Below, in pieces: positions 1 through 9,444 of a stretch of DNA of 64,000 bases (the first letter of the stretch is position 1; the number at the start of each line of letters is the position of its first letter). The stretch comes from Psychrobacter sp. I-STPA6b. Lineage in GTDB: Bacteria > Pseudomonadota > Gammaproteobacteria > Pseudomonadales > Moraxellaceae. The stretch covers positions 1-64,000 of the forward strand of contig NZ_VEWM01000070.1 in assembly GCF_020662265.1 (NCBI RefSeq), in the 5' to 3' direction. The notes beneath the pieces are model-generated. The model was not told where the DNA came from. It did no database searches and saw nothing but the letters and a program-made list of their open reading frames with translations. The translations under genes were made by a program, and so were the position numbers.

Positions 1-7
1 TAACAGC

Positions 8-1198
8 TTAGTCTTTTACTGTAGAAACAACACCAGCACCTACAGTACGACCACCTTCACGAATAGCGAAACGTAAGCCTTTGTCCATCGCGATTGGGTG
101 GATTAGCTCTACGCTCATTTCTACGTTATCACCTGGCATTACCATTTCTGTGCCTTCTTGTAGGGTGATAGCACCTGTTACGTCTGTGGTACGGAAGTAG
201 AACTGTGGACGGTAGCCATTTAGGAATGGCGTGTGACGTCCACCTTCTTCTTTGCTTAGTACGTATACTTCTGCGTCAAATTTGGTGTGTGGGGTGATTG
301 AGCCTGGTTTAGCCAATACTTGTCCACGTTGTACGTCTTCACGTTTGGTACCACGTAGTAGTACACCACAGTTCTCACCTGCACGACCTTCGTCTAGCAG
401 TTTGCGGAACATTTCTACACCAGTACAGGTTGTTTTGGTGGTAGGTTTGATACCAACGATTTCGATTTCGTCACCTACTTTGATGATGCCTGATTCTACA
501 CGTCCTGTTACGACCGTTCCACGTCCTGAGATTGAGAATACGTCTTCAATCGGCATTAGGAAGTCTTTGTCGATGTCACGCTCTGGCTCTGGGATGTAGC
601 TGTCTAGGGTTTCTAGTAGTTCTACTACTGCTGGTTCGCCATATTGTCCGTCTGAGCCGTTTAGGGCTTCTAGGGCAGATCCTTTGATGATTGGGGTGTC
701 GTCACCTGGGAAGTCGTAGTCACTTAGTAATTCACGTACTTCCATTTCTACTAGTTCTAGTAGTTCTTCGTCATCTACCATGTCACATTTGTTCATGAAT
801 ACCATGATGTATGGTACGCCAACCTGACGTGATAGTAGGATGTGCTCACGTGTTTGTGGCATTGGGCCGTCTGTTGCTGATACAACTAAGATTGCACCGT
901 CCATCTGGGCAGCACCGGTAATCATGTTTTTAACGTAGTCAGCGTGTCCTGGGCAGTCTACGTGTGCGTAGTGACGTGCTTCGGTGTCATATTCGATGTG
1001 ACTGGTGTTAATGGTGATACCACGTGCTTTTTCTTCTGGTGCACTGTCAATTGAGGCGTAGTCTTTTGCTTCACCACCAAAGTGTTTTGCAGCTACGGTT
1101 GCGATGGCTGCTGTTAGGGTTGTTTTTCCGTGGTCAACGTGTCCAATGGTTCCTACGTTGACGTGTGGTTTGTTTCTTTCAAACTTGGCCTTTGCCAT
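8..1198 (-). CDS. tuf: Elongation factor Tu
   Basis: EF-Tu is the GTPase that delivers aminoacyl-tRNA to the ribosomal A site. The 396-residue product has the full family length. The P-loop GHVDHGKT lies at residues 19-26, the DCPGH switch at 81-85 and the NKCD guanine-specificity motif near 136. It is followed by the two beta-barrel domains. The ATG follows an AGAGGAAC ribosome binding site in the leader. The gene lies downstream of four tRNA genes on the same strand, the arrangement of the tufB locus in gammaproteobacteria. A hairpin terminator between tRNA-Thr(GGT) and tuf suggests that tuf is at least partly transcribed on its own. Only this copy is in the window; many gammaproteobacteria carry a second one. 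Identification is certain. Confidence 0.98.
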   Translation of the reverse strand: MAKAKFERNKPHVNVGTIGHVDHGKTTLTAAIATVAAKHFGGEAKDYASIDSAPEEKARGITINTSHIEYDTEARHYAHVDCPGHADYVKNMITGAAQMDGAILVVSATDGPMPQTREHILLSRQVGVPYIMVFMNKCDMVDDEELLELVEMEVRELLSDYDFPGDDTPIIKGSALEALNGSDGQYGEPAVVELLETLDSYIPEPERDIDKDFLMPIEDVFSISGRGTVVTGRVESGIIKVGDEIEIVGIKPTTKTTCTGVEMFRKLLDEGRAGENCGVLLRGTKREDVQRGQVLAKPGSITPHTKFDAEVYVLSKEEGGRHTPFLNGYRPQFYFRTTDVTGAITLQEGTEMVMPGDNVEMSVELIHPIAMDKGLRFAIREGGRTVGAGVVSTVKD

Positions 1199-1517
1199 GG
1201 GTTGTTCCTCTTTTATTGTGTGACTTTATTAAAGTTTAAAATCAGCATGTAAAATAAATCATCTTCAGTTAACTTATTGAATGAGTAAGTATCACAATAC
1301 GCAATCATTCAATATTTATAATTAACTGTTAGAGTTAGTTGCTTATCCCCAATTCATTTATTATTAAATGGTTAATAATCAGACCATCAAATGGGCTAAG
1401 ACTTTATTGCGCATTGTACTAAATATTTTAGATGTTGTGCTACTGGTCAATTATACTGAAAATATGTCAGGAATGATAGCTAGACACAGAAACCATTAAA
1501 CTAACAGACAAACGCAA
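1199..1517 (-). other. tuf leader, no gene
   Basis: About 320 bases without a gene lie between tuf and the terminator of the tRNA cluster. The tuf promoter must be here if tuf is transcribed independently. On the minus strand a TTGACC box (near 1448) followed after about 16 bases by an AT-rich AAATAT, and a nearby TACAAT followed by GCGC, are candidates. Neither is convincing enough to call separately. Confidence 0.4.
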
Positions 1518-1544
1518 AAAGACAACACCTATGGTGCTGTCTTT
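1518..1544 (-). terminator. Intrinsic terminator between the tRNA cluster and tuf
   Basis: The arms AAAGACA and TGTCTTT enclose a second CACC/GGTG stem with a three-base loop. On the minus strand the hairpin is followed by five T residues. It lies downstream of tRNA-Thr(GGT) and upstream of tuf, so it should end or attenuate tRNA transcription before tuf. Confidence 0.75.
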
Positions 1545-1627
1545 AGTGATTTCATCACAAATAGTGATGATAGATAATACTATATTTGGTGACAGCATCT
1601 ATATAACTCAAGATAGCCATCAGAAAG

Positions 1628-1702
<75 letters not shown>

Positions 1703-1767
1703 AGTTTATAGTGATAATATATTTTATAACGGATAGGTTATAACAATATAGGACTATAGATAATAAA

Positions 1768-1841
<74 letters not shown>

Positions 1842-1908
1842 AATGCTATGCAGTTTCAGCAGTCTACTAAACTTAACAATATCTATATTAAATTTAGCTG
1901 GTATAAAA

Positions 1909-1992
1909 TGGTGGTGGGGGAAGGATTCGAACCTTCGAAGCTTTCGCGTCAGATTTACAGTCTGATGGGTTTGACCGCTCCCCAACCCCACC
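1909..1992 (-). tRNA. tRNA-Tyr(GTA)
   Basis: The 84-base gene has the long variable arm of a class II tRNA. Acceptor GGTGGGG pairs with CCCCACC, followed by discriminator A and encoded CCA. The anticodon loop CTGTAAA lies between CAGA and TCTG and gives GTA. It is second in the cluster, as tyrU is in E. coli. Confidence 0.96.
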
Positions 1993-2024
1993 TGGGGTAT
2001 AACTAGGGATACTTTAAAAAGCAA

Positions 2025-2100
<76 letters not shown>

Positions 2101-2122
2101 GTGTTGCCTTAAAGTGGGGAGT

Positions 2123-2150
2123 ATTCTAACAAATATATTTTAAAACACAA
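2123..2150 (-). promoter_or_regulatory. Promoter of the four-tRNA cluster
   Basis: On the minus strand a -35 box TTGTGT (2145-2150) and a -10 box TAGAAT (2123-2128) are separated by 16 bases. The first base of tRNA-Thr(TGT) is about 20 bases beyond. The stretch after the -10 box is rich in C, the kind of discriminator seen at stringently controlled stable-RNA promoters; control by ppGpp is inference. Confidence 0.7.
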
Positions 2151-2228
2151 CCCCTATTTTCAATTTTTTTGCATTTTCTGTAAAAAAACATGCTTTTTTA
2201 GCAAAAAACAGGGCTAACTGTACATTTT

Positions 2229-3215
2229 TTAGCTACCTGAAAGTACAAGAAAGGCAATTCCTAAGATAATAACACATGCCAGCACTAACCACATCCACTT
2301 CGGTTTTGGTTGTTGTGTCGTTGCTTGTTGCTCTTTAGTTGTTATTATGGGCTTATCTTCACTTGTCGCCACTGTATTAACTTTATCTTTGATAGTTTGG
2401 TTTATGCTATTTGCATCATCGCTATGTGGCTTACTTGGTGTACTATTGTTAGTTGTTGTTTCTATTAAGTTGGTTGGCTCAGATGTTTCTGTGACAGGTT
2501 GCTGAGTGTCAATAATATCACTATCTGACTTTTTGGACTCTGTTGAAGCAGAGGGTACGGGTGCCTCAGATACTTTTTTCTGAGCTTCTACATGTGGTGG
2601 TGTTTGCTCAGACGGCTTTTCATCCAAACTGGTATCTAATGGATTGACAGGTGCTATCGTATCATTGCTTTCGGCAACAAGTGATGGCTCTGCTTTTGCT
2701 TGTGCATCTGATGTCACCAATGGCTCAGCCAATTGCTTTTGCTCTTCATGAACCGTTGCCTGTTCTGCACTTTTACTTTGTTTTTCCTCTGCTGATATAA
2801 CCTCTTCTACTGAGTCGATATTTTCTGAAGCTTTATCTTCAGATTTTTTATCGTCGACATCCTTATTCTCAGCAATGACAGGCTGTGCCTCTGCTACTGG
2901 TTTACTTACTTTAAATTCAAATACTGCAAAGCTAATGACATCATCTGCTTTTATAAGGACAGATTTATTGGCGGTTAATACACTATCATTAACCTTAGTT
3001 CCATTAGAAGATTCTAAGTCTTTGATATATAACTGACCATTTAAGACATACAATTTGGCATGATTACGTGAAATTTGTTTGCTTCCTAATACGACATCAT
3101 TGTCACTACCACGACCAACTGATAGGCTATCTTTAACCGTTAATGTTAAGTCACCAAGTGCTTCGGTCAGGGCATGCAGTTGCCATTGACTACTTTCCTT
3201 CTGATATTGCATCAA
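2229..3215 (-). CDS. FHA-domain protein with C-terminal membrane anchor
   Basis: The 328-residue protein begins with a forkhead-associated (FHA) domain, residues about 28-105. It has the conserved phosphothreonine-binding elements G34-R35-G36, S49-R50-x-H52 and N71-G72-T73. Residues about 110-300 are a low-complexity linker rich in E, K, S, T, A and P. A hydrophobic segment near the C-terminus (about 306-325) is a probable membrane span, leaving only a few residues after it. FHA domains read phosphorylated partners, so a cytoplasmic sensor tethered to the inner membrane is plausible. No Ser/Thr kinase or phosphatase and no type VI secretion gene is nearby, so the partner is unknown. The gene lies upstream of the tRNA cluster on the same strand but has its own stop and spacer. 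Confidence 0.85.
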   Translation of the reverse strand: MMQYQKESSQWQLHALTEALGDLTLTVKDSLSVGRGSDNDVVLGSKQISRNHAKLYVLNGQLYIKDLESSNGTKVNDSVLTANKSVLIKADDVISFAVFEFKVSKPVAEAQPVIAENKDVDDKKSEDKASENIDSVEEVISAEEKQSKSAEQATVHEEQKQLAEPLVTSDAQAKAEPSLVAESNDTIAPVNPLDTSLDEKPSEQTPPHVEAQKKVSEAPVPSASTESKKSDSDIIDTQQPVTETSEPTNLIETTTNNSTPSKPHSDDANSINQTIKDKVNTVATSEDKPIITTKEQQATTQQPKPKWMWLVLACVIILGIAFLVLSGS

Positions 3216-3514
3216 AATACTCCTAAGGGATATGGCTATTAAATTATAAAACTATGCTACTCATTCTAACACTTTACCAATCATAGATGACAACGTATAA
3301 AATATCGTCTAAAGCTTGCAAAGTATTGGTTATTATCAAGTTAATACAAGATAGTGATAAAAAAGGCATGCATCAGCATACCCTTCAATATAAATATGAT
3401 TTAGAACATCAATGCTAATGCACCACAAAATAACCAAATAAAGATAGTACACGTAGTACATTGAGTGCGGTTAACACCGTGGTGCATTTATAATAGGTAG
3501 ACTATATCACTATA

Positions 3515-5110
3515 TTAATGCTCACGAGTATTGCTAAAGGTCACTTCAGGATAGCGCTCTTGCATAAGCTGTAGGTTTACTCGACTTGGGGCAAGATAAG
3601 TTAGGTAACCACCACCATCAAGTGATAGCTGGTCGTGGGCTTTTTTCTTAAATTTTGCCAATGCCACTTCATCGTCACAATGTATCCAGCGAACGGTGGC
3701 AATAGACACTGGCTCAAAGGTGCATTGTACTTTGTATTCTTCTTTTAGACGATGGGCGACCACGTCAAACTGTAGCACCCCCACTGCCCCCAAAATAAGG
3801 TCATTATTAATCTGAGGCATAAAGACTTGTGTTGCTCCTTCTTCGCTAAGCTGTTGCAAGCCTTTTTGTAGCTGTTTAGATTTAAGTGGGTCTTTTAAAA
3901 CCACTCGGCGGAATAGCTCTGGAGCAAAATGTGGAATCCCTGTAAAGTTAAGCATTTCCCCTTCAGTAAAGCTGTCACCAATGCTAATCGTGCCATGATT
4001 ATGCAAGCCAATGATATCACCCGGATAAGCCTCTTCTAGTGCCTCGCGGTCACCTGCTAAAAAGGTCAAGGCATCAGAGATACGCACTTCTTTGCCCAAG
4101 CGTACATGGTTCATTTTCATGCCCTTTTCGTATTTGCCTGAGCAGACTCGCAAAAAGGCGATACGGTCACGATGGCGTGGATCCATGTTGGCTTGGATTT
4201 TAAAGACAAACCCGCTAAATGTCGGCTCGGTTGCTAAGACTTGACGCTCTTCACTAGGGCTAGCATGCGGGGCTGGAGCGTGTTCAATGAGGGTATCTAA
4301 CACCATATTTACCCCAAAGTTCCCCAATGCTGTACCAAATAATACAGGGGTCATCTCACCCTTTAAAAAGGCATCAACACTAAAGTCTTCCAATGCCATT
4401 TGTACCAGTTCTAAAGACTCTTCAAACTGGTTAAACATCAGCTCACCCAGACGCTCACGAATATCAGGATAATCATAGCCATCTCGGGTTTCAATGTCGG
4501 TGATTTCACCACCATGACCTTTTTCGTAGAGGTAGGTTTTGTCTTCAGTCAGATGATACACGCCAACAAAGTCCTGACCCATACCTATCGGTAAGGTTAA
4601 GGGTACACATTTAATACCCAATACGGTTTCAATTTCGTCTATCAGCTCTAGCGGGTCGCGAATCTGGCGGTCAAGTTTATTCACAAACGAGATAATCGGG
4701 GTGTCACGCATACGACACACTTCCATCAGTTTGATGGTGCGAGCCTCTACCCCTTTTGCCCCATCAATCACCATTAAGGCACTGTCTACCGCCGTTAGAG
4801 TGCGATAGGTATCTTCACTAAAGTCGGCGTGACCGGGTGTGTCGAGCAGGTTGACGATATGGTCTTTGTAAGGGAACTGCATGACGGAGGTGGTAATAGA
4901 AATCCCCCGCTCTTGCTCCATGCTCATCCAGTCTGAGGTAGCATGGCGGTCAGTTTTACGGCTTTTGACTTCTCCTGCTACCTGAATGGCTTGCCCCCAT
5001 AACAGTAATTTTTCGGTCATGGTGGTTTTACCCGCATCAGGATGCGAGATGATGGCAAAGGTACGACGTTTGGCAACTTCTGTTGCTAATTTTTTAGGGT
5101 CTACGCTCAT
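3515..5110 (-). CDS. prfC: Peptide chain release factor 3
   Basis: RF3 is the GTPase that recycles RF1 and RF2 from the terminating ribosome. The product starts with a G domain carrying SHPDAGKTT near residue 22, DTPGH and NKLD. It continues with the RF3-specific domains and matches the family along its whole length. I start it at the ATG at 5110 (531 residues, close to the 529 of E. coli) rather than at the in-frame TTG at 5128, which would add six residues without a clear ribosome binding site. It stands alone, with a gene-free spacer of about 300 bases downstream. Identification is certain. Confidence 0.97.
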   Translation of the reverse strand: MSVDPKKLATEVAKRRTFAIISHPDAGKTTMTEKLLLWGQAIQVAGEVKSRKTDRHATSDWMSMEQERGISITTSVMQFPYKDHIVNLLDTPGHADFSEDTYRTLTAVDSALMVIDGAKGVEARTIKLMEVCRMRDTPIISFVNKLDRQIRDPLELIDEIETVLGIKCVPLTLPIGMGQDFVGVYHLTEDKTYLYEKGHGGEITDIETRDGYDYPDIRERLGELMFNQFEESLELVQMALEDFSVDAFLKGEMTPVLFGTALGNFGVNMVLDTLIEHAPAPHASPSEERQVLATEPTFSGFVFKIQANMDPRHRDRIAFLRVCSGKYEKGMKMNHVRLGKEVRISDALTFLAGDREALEEAYPGDIIGLHNHGTISIGDSFTEGEMLNFTGIPHFAPELFRRVVLKDPLKSKQLQKGLQQLSEEGATQVFMPQINNDLILGAVGVLQFDVVAHRLKEEYKVQCTFEPVSIATVRWIHCDDEVALAKFKKKAHDQLSLDGGGYLTYLAPSRVNLQLMQERYPEVTFSNTREH

Positions 5111-5306
5111 AATAGATAACTTATTCAATAAACAGTTAGAAAAAAATATTATGGCGTATTGTAGCGGATTTATAAGGTGGTTGCAGTTTATGCAAAGATA
5201 TATTTTTGAACTTTTACCAAAGAAATTACCAAAGAAACACTGCTATTAGTGAAGTTGCTGGAGTAAGCTCCAGCAACTAACAGTTTTTAGATAGCCGTTA
5301 TTTTTC

Positions 5307-6122
5307 TTACCTTTGTAACTGTATCACTTTTTCATATTTTGGTTCATTGCTTTCATCCATCTCACCATTTTCGTCCGTCTCTAATAAGTAATATGGGATT
5401 TCAAACTCTGCTTTTAAGCGATTATTTGATAGCCATTTTACATTACTAATGTAAGCGTCTTCTGGAATACCTGAAAAGTTCTCCCTATTAAATATCTGCT
5501 TTGCCCCTTTTATTGGGTCAAAGCGATAGATACGTAACTCCCTGCTCCCTGACATTGATGTTCCGGGATACATGGCAACGTATTTGCCATCGGGTGAGTA
5601 ACTGGTTTCGCTAAGCCAAACCTCATTTAATAGCATGCCTTTGATGTTAAAGATACGCATGTAACCACACATCGTACCACAGCCATAGGTCATTACTACC
5701 AAGTTATTACCCGTCCAACGTAAGCTTCCTGCATATTCTGGCTTAAACTCTGATACTCGGTGGTTATTTTTTAGGTCATAGACGACAATTTTGTTCGGTG
5801 GATAGTCATAATGAGAAAACATGGCATATCGCCCATCATCTGATACCAGCCAATCACCAATCTCTGTGGTAATGTGGTGTGGATGCGTAAATTGACTAAT
5901 ATTACGCTCTACTAACCTACCATTATGATAATCTTGTGCATATATCTGCTCAATGTTAGGATTATTTCTATCAGGCTTAACAACCAGTTGTGTTTGAGCC
6001 TGTACAGAGAGTGACGGCAATACACTCAAAGACAACCCTACTATTACAGAGGCTATTTGTTTGAGCCTACTATTTAGCTCACTGTGGCTAATGGCTACTC
6101 CTTGCACTTGGCTACTATTCAT
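5307..6122 (-). CDS. Secreted beta-propeller-like protein of unknown function
   Basis: The 271-residue protein has an N-terminal region with a hydrophobic core and a likely signal-peptidase site after VQAQ, so it is probably periplasmic. The rest contains repeating blade-like strands with motifs such as SDDGRYAMF and SPDGKYVAM, typical of WD40/TolB-like propellers. I prefer the ATG at 6122 because AGGAGAG lies directly upstream; an upstream in-frame start at 6167 would run through a tandem repeat. It is the last gene of a three-gene minus-strand group. No enzyme motif is visible. The exact family is not recognised. Confidence 0.7.
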   Translation of the reverse strand: MNSSQVQGVAISHSELNSRLKQIASVIVGLSLSVLPSLSVQAQTQLVVKPDRNNPNIEQIYAQDYHNGRLVERNISQFTHPHHITTEIGDWLVSDDGRYAMFSHYDYPPNKIVVYDLKNNHRVSEFKPEYAGSLRWTGNNLVVMTYGCGTMCGYMRIFNIKGMLLNEVWLSETSYSPDGKYVAMYPGTSMSGSRELRIYRFDPIKGAKQIFNRENFSGIPEDAYISNVKWLSNNRLKAEFEIPYYLLETDENGEMDESNEPKYEKVIQLQR

Positions 6123-6133
6123 TACTCTCTCCT

Positions 6134-6165
6134 TTTTATTATTAATACCTTTTATTATTAATACC
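6134..6165. repeat. 16-bp tandem duplication
   Basis: Two adjacent identical copies of a 16-base unit, 6134-6149 and 6150-6165, separate the stop of the upstream gene from the ribosome binding site of the propeller-like gene. It looks like a slippage or short duplication event and changes only spacer length. Confidence 0.9.
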
Positions 6166-6173
6166 AATGCACA

Positions 6174-6683
6174 TTACGGACACAAATTTTTTGACCAGCT
6201 ACCATCACTACCAGGACGAGCACATAGCCACTGGTAACGGTAGCTGACAAATTTCCAGTAGGGGTTGCCTCGTCTGTCTTCTTGCTCAATAAAGGCAATA
6301 CGATGACGCTCACCTGATACTGAATCATCCCCATCATCACCGTATGGTTGCTCAGTGATAATCACCACGCCAACATCTGGTTGAGAGCGTGCTTGTGGAT
6401 AGATAAATAGCTCAGCCATACCAATATTTTTACCCAGTTTTATGTTGGCATCCACATCCAATCTTGCCTGCTCATAGCTCAACACACGCTCAGCACATGC
6501 CAGCAGACTTGCGGAACAGAGACCAATAGAATCTGGTATATCTTTTGAGCTACTTCCTGCATGAAAGTTATTGGGGTTAGAGGCTTGTTGCTTAGTAATA
6601 CTACTGCTTGCAGCAAGTGTGTATTGGCTGATAATAAGTGTGCCAAACAAAGCACATGCTGTTGCTATAGTTTTTAATTTCAT
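6174..6683 (-). CDS. Small secreted protein of unknown function
   Basis: The 169-residue product has a clear Sec signal peptide: two lysines, a hydrophobic core and cleavage after TLAA near residue 25. The mature part has a few cysteines, at least two in the C-terminal region, compatible with a disulfide in the periplasm. No known catalytic motif is seen. It is the middle gene of a minus-strand group: the membrane protein gene upstream ends 27 bases before it, and the propeller-like gene follows after about 50 bases. Co-transcription is likely; a shared envelope role is inference. Confidence 0.7.
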   Translation of the reverse strand: MKLKTIATACALFGTLIISQYTLAASSSITKQQASNPNNFHAGSSSKDIPDSIGLCSASLLACAERVLSYEQARLDVDANIKLGKNIGMAELFIYPQARSQPDVGVVIITEQPYGDDGDDSVSGERHRIAFIEQEDRRGNPYWKFVSYRYQWLCARPGSDGSWSKNLCP

Positions 6684-6710
6684 AAGATATCGTCCTTAGT
6701 ATTGTTATAT

Positions 6711-7643
6711 CTAAACTTTACTTTGTAACTGGCGAAATGGCTCTGAGACACCATGTAATTTTTGCTCCCACACTAGGCTGGGAGTCTGACCATCTATGGT
6801 CTTAAAATATACTTGCATCAGACAAGCAACCGCAAAAGGGTCAAATAAAATAACTTTAACACTCCATGCCAATAGTAGAGCAAATATAAGTGTCATGATG
6901 GTCAAACTATTGGGCAGTAAATACACTAATACAGCGGATGGTATTAACATCAGTAAAAACACCATAAAACTTAATGTGTAAATAATTACCATCAACCATA
7001 ACGCATTTTTTAGCATAATTTTATAGTTTTGCCCATACAGTACTAAGGCATCTTGTCCTGCTTGCCATGCACTGTCACTGTTATGATAAATAACGTACCC
7101 TAAAATCACTTCATCTATAAAGCCAACTGCCACTCGCAAAAAGGCTTTTATCACTTCCATGATACCTTTCATATTAGGCAGTGGTAGATGGTTTAATAAT
7201 CTTTGCAAACCATTAACCAAGGATACCAGCACACCTTTGATAAGCTGGTCTAGGGCAAATAAGGTACTGGCTTGAACAAAGCGCTGACGCACAACTGCTT
7301 GTGCATGACTAAGCTGTGAGCGTCCTGATGGTATTGCTTGCCCAGTAATGAGTGAGACCATCACTGCAATATGTCCTGCTTTGACCAGATATAAAATATA
7401 TTCACGCAACCAATATATGATGCCAGATAGTAGGCTAAGCCCCATAAAGCCACCTAAAAAAGCACCCATTGACTGACCATCTTTGCCAAATAGACTGCCA
7501 ACACTCCAACCAACCCCTGCCCCAATACCTACAGCAATAATCAAGATGCTGGTAATACTGGCATACACCATAAACCGCAATAGAATAAAGGGTATGGTTT
7601 TCAATAAAACGCCTAAGGATTGACTGATGCTAAAGTCCCACAT
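6711..7643 (-). CDS. Multi-spanning inner membrane protein, unknown function
   Basis: The 310-residue protein has about five or six hydrophobic segments. Two lie in the N-terminal quarter with a glycine-rich stretch between them, others lie near 80-105 and 165-190, and two more are at about 210-265. A conserved-looking amphipathic region (about 110-165) separates the two halves. I do not recognise the family. It is the first gene of a three-gene group with the two secreted proteins downstream. An ATG preceded by GGATAA gives the start. Confidence 0.7.
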   Translation of the reverse strand: MWDFSISQSLGVLLKTIPFILLRFMVYASITSILIIAVGIGAGVGWSVGSLFGKDGQSMGAFLGGFMGLSLLSGIIYWLREYILYLVKAGHIAVMVSLITGQAIPSGRSQLSHAQAVVRQRFVQASTLFALDQLIKGVLVSLVNGLQRLLNHLPLPNMKGIMEVIKAFLRVAVGFIDEVILGYVIYHNSDSAWQAGQDALVLYGQNYKIMLKNALWLMVIIYTLSFMVFLLMLIPSAVLVYLLPNSLTIMTLIFALLLAWSVKVILFDPFAVACLMQVYFKTIDGQTPSLVWEQKLHGVSEPFRQLQSKV

Positions 7644-8014
7644 GATTATGATTATCCTACTGCTTTATCGTCACTCTAATATAATTTCACCAACAGGCAA
7701 GCAAGTGAGGTTAACACGATAGTGGATTTATATTAGACAGACCATATTGCTACTTTCTTTAATCAACTTTCTTTAATCAACTCCAGATAATACTGTTATA
7801 AGGAAAACCAGTGAAGGTATCGCTATTGTTATAAAAGTCTTATAAAATCAGGTACTACACATAAGTGTGACTGTGTACCAACTTTTGTAGCGACTTTATA
7901 TTAAGCCAACCAGATATCTAAAGGTCACGTAAAACTTCACTGAGACTAGGACTATATATTTCCTTGGTAAGTTGGCAAGATAACTTTTATACACCCGCCT
8001 AACCTATTAATAGG
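7644..8014. other. Intergenic region with a short tandem duplication
   Basis: There is no gene in these 370 bases. A perfect 14-base direct tandem duplication lies at 7753-7766 and 7767-7780. The stretch 7703-7749 is about three-quarters identical to 3462-3510 downstream of prfC, sharing GGTTAACAC and ATTTATA blocks, so it may be a decayed dispersed repeat. Confidence 0.5.
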
Positions 8015-8194
8015 TTATCTTACGTAAGATATATCATGCTCGCTGCTTGTAGAAAAAATCACTTTTGGTTGTTTTTTCGTGGTCGTTAGATACTCCCCAC
8101 TACAAGTGCTTAAAGCCAAAATAGCAAATAAACATACTGATAACACACTCATAGCTGAACGTCTCTCGCTAGCTTTTTGAGTTAAGCGTTGCAC
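8015..8194 (-). CDS. Small probable lipoprotein (59 residues)
   Basis: A short open frame starts at GTG (8194) behind a strong AAGGAGGAG ribosome binding site and ends at 8015. The product has a basic start with two arginines, a hydrophobic stretch of about 15 residues, and a cysteine at position 31 (LALSTC) that would be the lipid-modified residue. The -1 threonine is not a textbook lipobox. The remaining 28 residues are polar. The stop lies inside an 18-base perfect palindrome (8000-8017), followed upstream by a 16-base palindrome (8016-8031). The ribosome binding site and signal-like start argue for expression; function unknown. It may be co-transcribed with the SH3-like gene upstream. Confidence 0.5.
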   Translation of the reverse strand: MQRLTQKASERRSAMSVLSVCLFAILALSTCSGEYLTTTKKQPKVIFSTSSEHDISYVR

Positions 8195-8220
8195 TGCTAC
8201 TCTCCTCCTTGTGTTGCTGT

Positions 8221-8260
8221 CATGTTCAACAGACCCTATGACTAAGAGCTGTTGAACATG
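8221..8260. repeat. Inverted repeat related to a MITE end
   Basis: Perfect 12-base arms (8221-8232 and 8249-8260) enclose a 16-base spacer. The left arm continues into the GTTCAACAGACCC sequence that ends the MITE-like element at 28887-29002. No T-run follows, so I favour a transposon-end remnant over a terminator, although it sits just downstream of the SH3-like gene. Confidence 0.65.
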
Positions 8261-8279
8261 CCCTCTCTCAGACTCATAT

Positions 8280-9128
8280 CTACCAGCTCACAGTACTATC
8301 AACAATACGCAAACGCTGATTGCTATCATCGACTCGTAGACGATAAACCACATTCATAGGCTCCGAATATGGATCTAGAGTAAAGCTCACTCTGACATAG
8401 TAGTTGCCATCTTTTGTTGGATACATTGGGTCATTGACAACTTCTAAATTGGTCACATTCCCTGTGTCTTGATTAAAGTATAGAGGGTGTGCCCCTGAAA
8501 TATTTGCCAAGTACTGGTCAAGATATTGTGAGTGTACAAACGTGCGGAAGAACCTACGATCACTGTTTACATTGACATGACCATAATCACGGTACATTTT
8601 CTCTATCAGTAGCCGTGCATAATTATCATTAATATATGGGCTTACATAGTTTGCTGGACGATTGCTTCGACTCGTCGTACTTCGTTGGTTTGCTGGTGGC
8701 GTATAACTATTACTACTTACTGGGGTAATATATCGCTTAGACACCCAGCCTGACTTGCCAGTGGATGGCTGTTGTGCCAAACACCAATCTGCCCCTCGTG
8801 GCTGTGACACACAACAGATAACCTCAAGATTGCGTGCATTATAAGGTAGGGTATGAATTCTAGCACTTCTTGCTCCTGGATCTCGACGCATATTAAGCAC
8901 ATCATTAGAACGGACATTCGTCACACGCCAATTACCAGCACTTTCTTGATAATCACATTGATCACTGGTAGTCAGTGCATGAGCAGAGCCAAACATAACT
9001 CCCATACTAAGCACCACGATACCTATCTTAGAAAGTCTACTGAACAGTGTATTTGAACGTCCATATGAGTAAACAGAAGTGATTTTAGTACCTTGTTTTT
9101 TGCCTTGTTGCATATTGTTTTTTAACAT
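8280..9128 (-). CDS. Secreted protein with SH3-like domain
   Basis: The 282-residue product has an extended basic N-terminus, then a hydrophobic signal segment ending near SAHA at about residue 51. Residues about 58-130 form a bacterial SH3-like (SH3b) domain with the typical LNMRRDPG start and a GWVSKRYI end, plus paired cysteines. A linker rich in S, N and P follows. The C-terminal 110 residues contain conserved-looking strands without a family I recognise. SH3b domains usually bind peptidoglycan or peptides in the periplasm. A shorter start at the internal ATG (residue 6) is possible. Confidence 0.7.
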   Translation of the reverse strand: MLKNNMQQGKKQGTKITSVYSYGRSNTLFSRLSKIGIVVLSMGVMFGSAHALTTSDQCDYQESAGNWRVTNVRSNDVLNMRRDPGARSARIHTLPYNARNLEVICCVSQPRGADWCLAQQPSTGKSGWVSKRYITPVSSNSYTPPANQRSTTSRSNRPANYVSPYINDNYARLLIEKMYRDYGHVNVNSDRRFFRTFVHSQYLDQYLANISGAHPLYFNQDTGNVTNLEVVNDPMYPTKDGNYYVRVSFTLDPYSEPMNVVYRLRVDDSNQRLRIVDSTVSW

Positions 9129-9444
9129 AATCGAATTCCTTAATATTATTTATAGATATCCTAACCATAACCAAGAACCCATCTGACTCATCAAACACCC
9201 AATAAATACCAGACAAATGCCCTTGATTAATATCAATGTAGCAATTCTTCACACAAAAAAAATCACCCAAATGGGTGACTTTTTATCTTTTACTAACATT
9301 TTTGACCCTACATATGTACAGAGGACTTAGAGACAGTCAAAACTATCAAATACATTGAATGTGGTTATTATGGTTATACAGCATATTAAGAGCAACAAAA
9401 CAGAATAGATACGGGTACTTAACAGAGTGAAGGTGCAATCACCC
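9129..9444. other. Spacer with a terminator, no gene
   Basis: Apart from the terminator at 9263-9284 I see no gene or repeat here. The upstream part should hold the promoter of the SH3-like gene, but no clear -35/-10 pair stands out. Confidence 0.5.
9257..9284 (-). terminator. Intrinsic terminator after the LuxR-hydrolase gene
   Basis: A seven-base stem TCACCCA/TGGGTGA (9263-9278) is followed on the minus strand by a run of eight T residues. It is placed to end transcription from the regulator gene before the SH3-like gene. A T-run on the other side also makes it potentially bidirectional. Confidence 0.85.

Noticed and set aside
252..599. Open frame on the plus strand inside tuf
   Set aside because: It is the shadow of the highly conserved tuf gene on the opposite strand, with no ribosome binding site or family pattern.
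8221..8260. Intrinsic terminator for the SH3-like gene
   Set aside because: The stem is perfect but there is no T-run on the minus strand, and the arm is part of the MITE end sequence.
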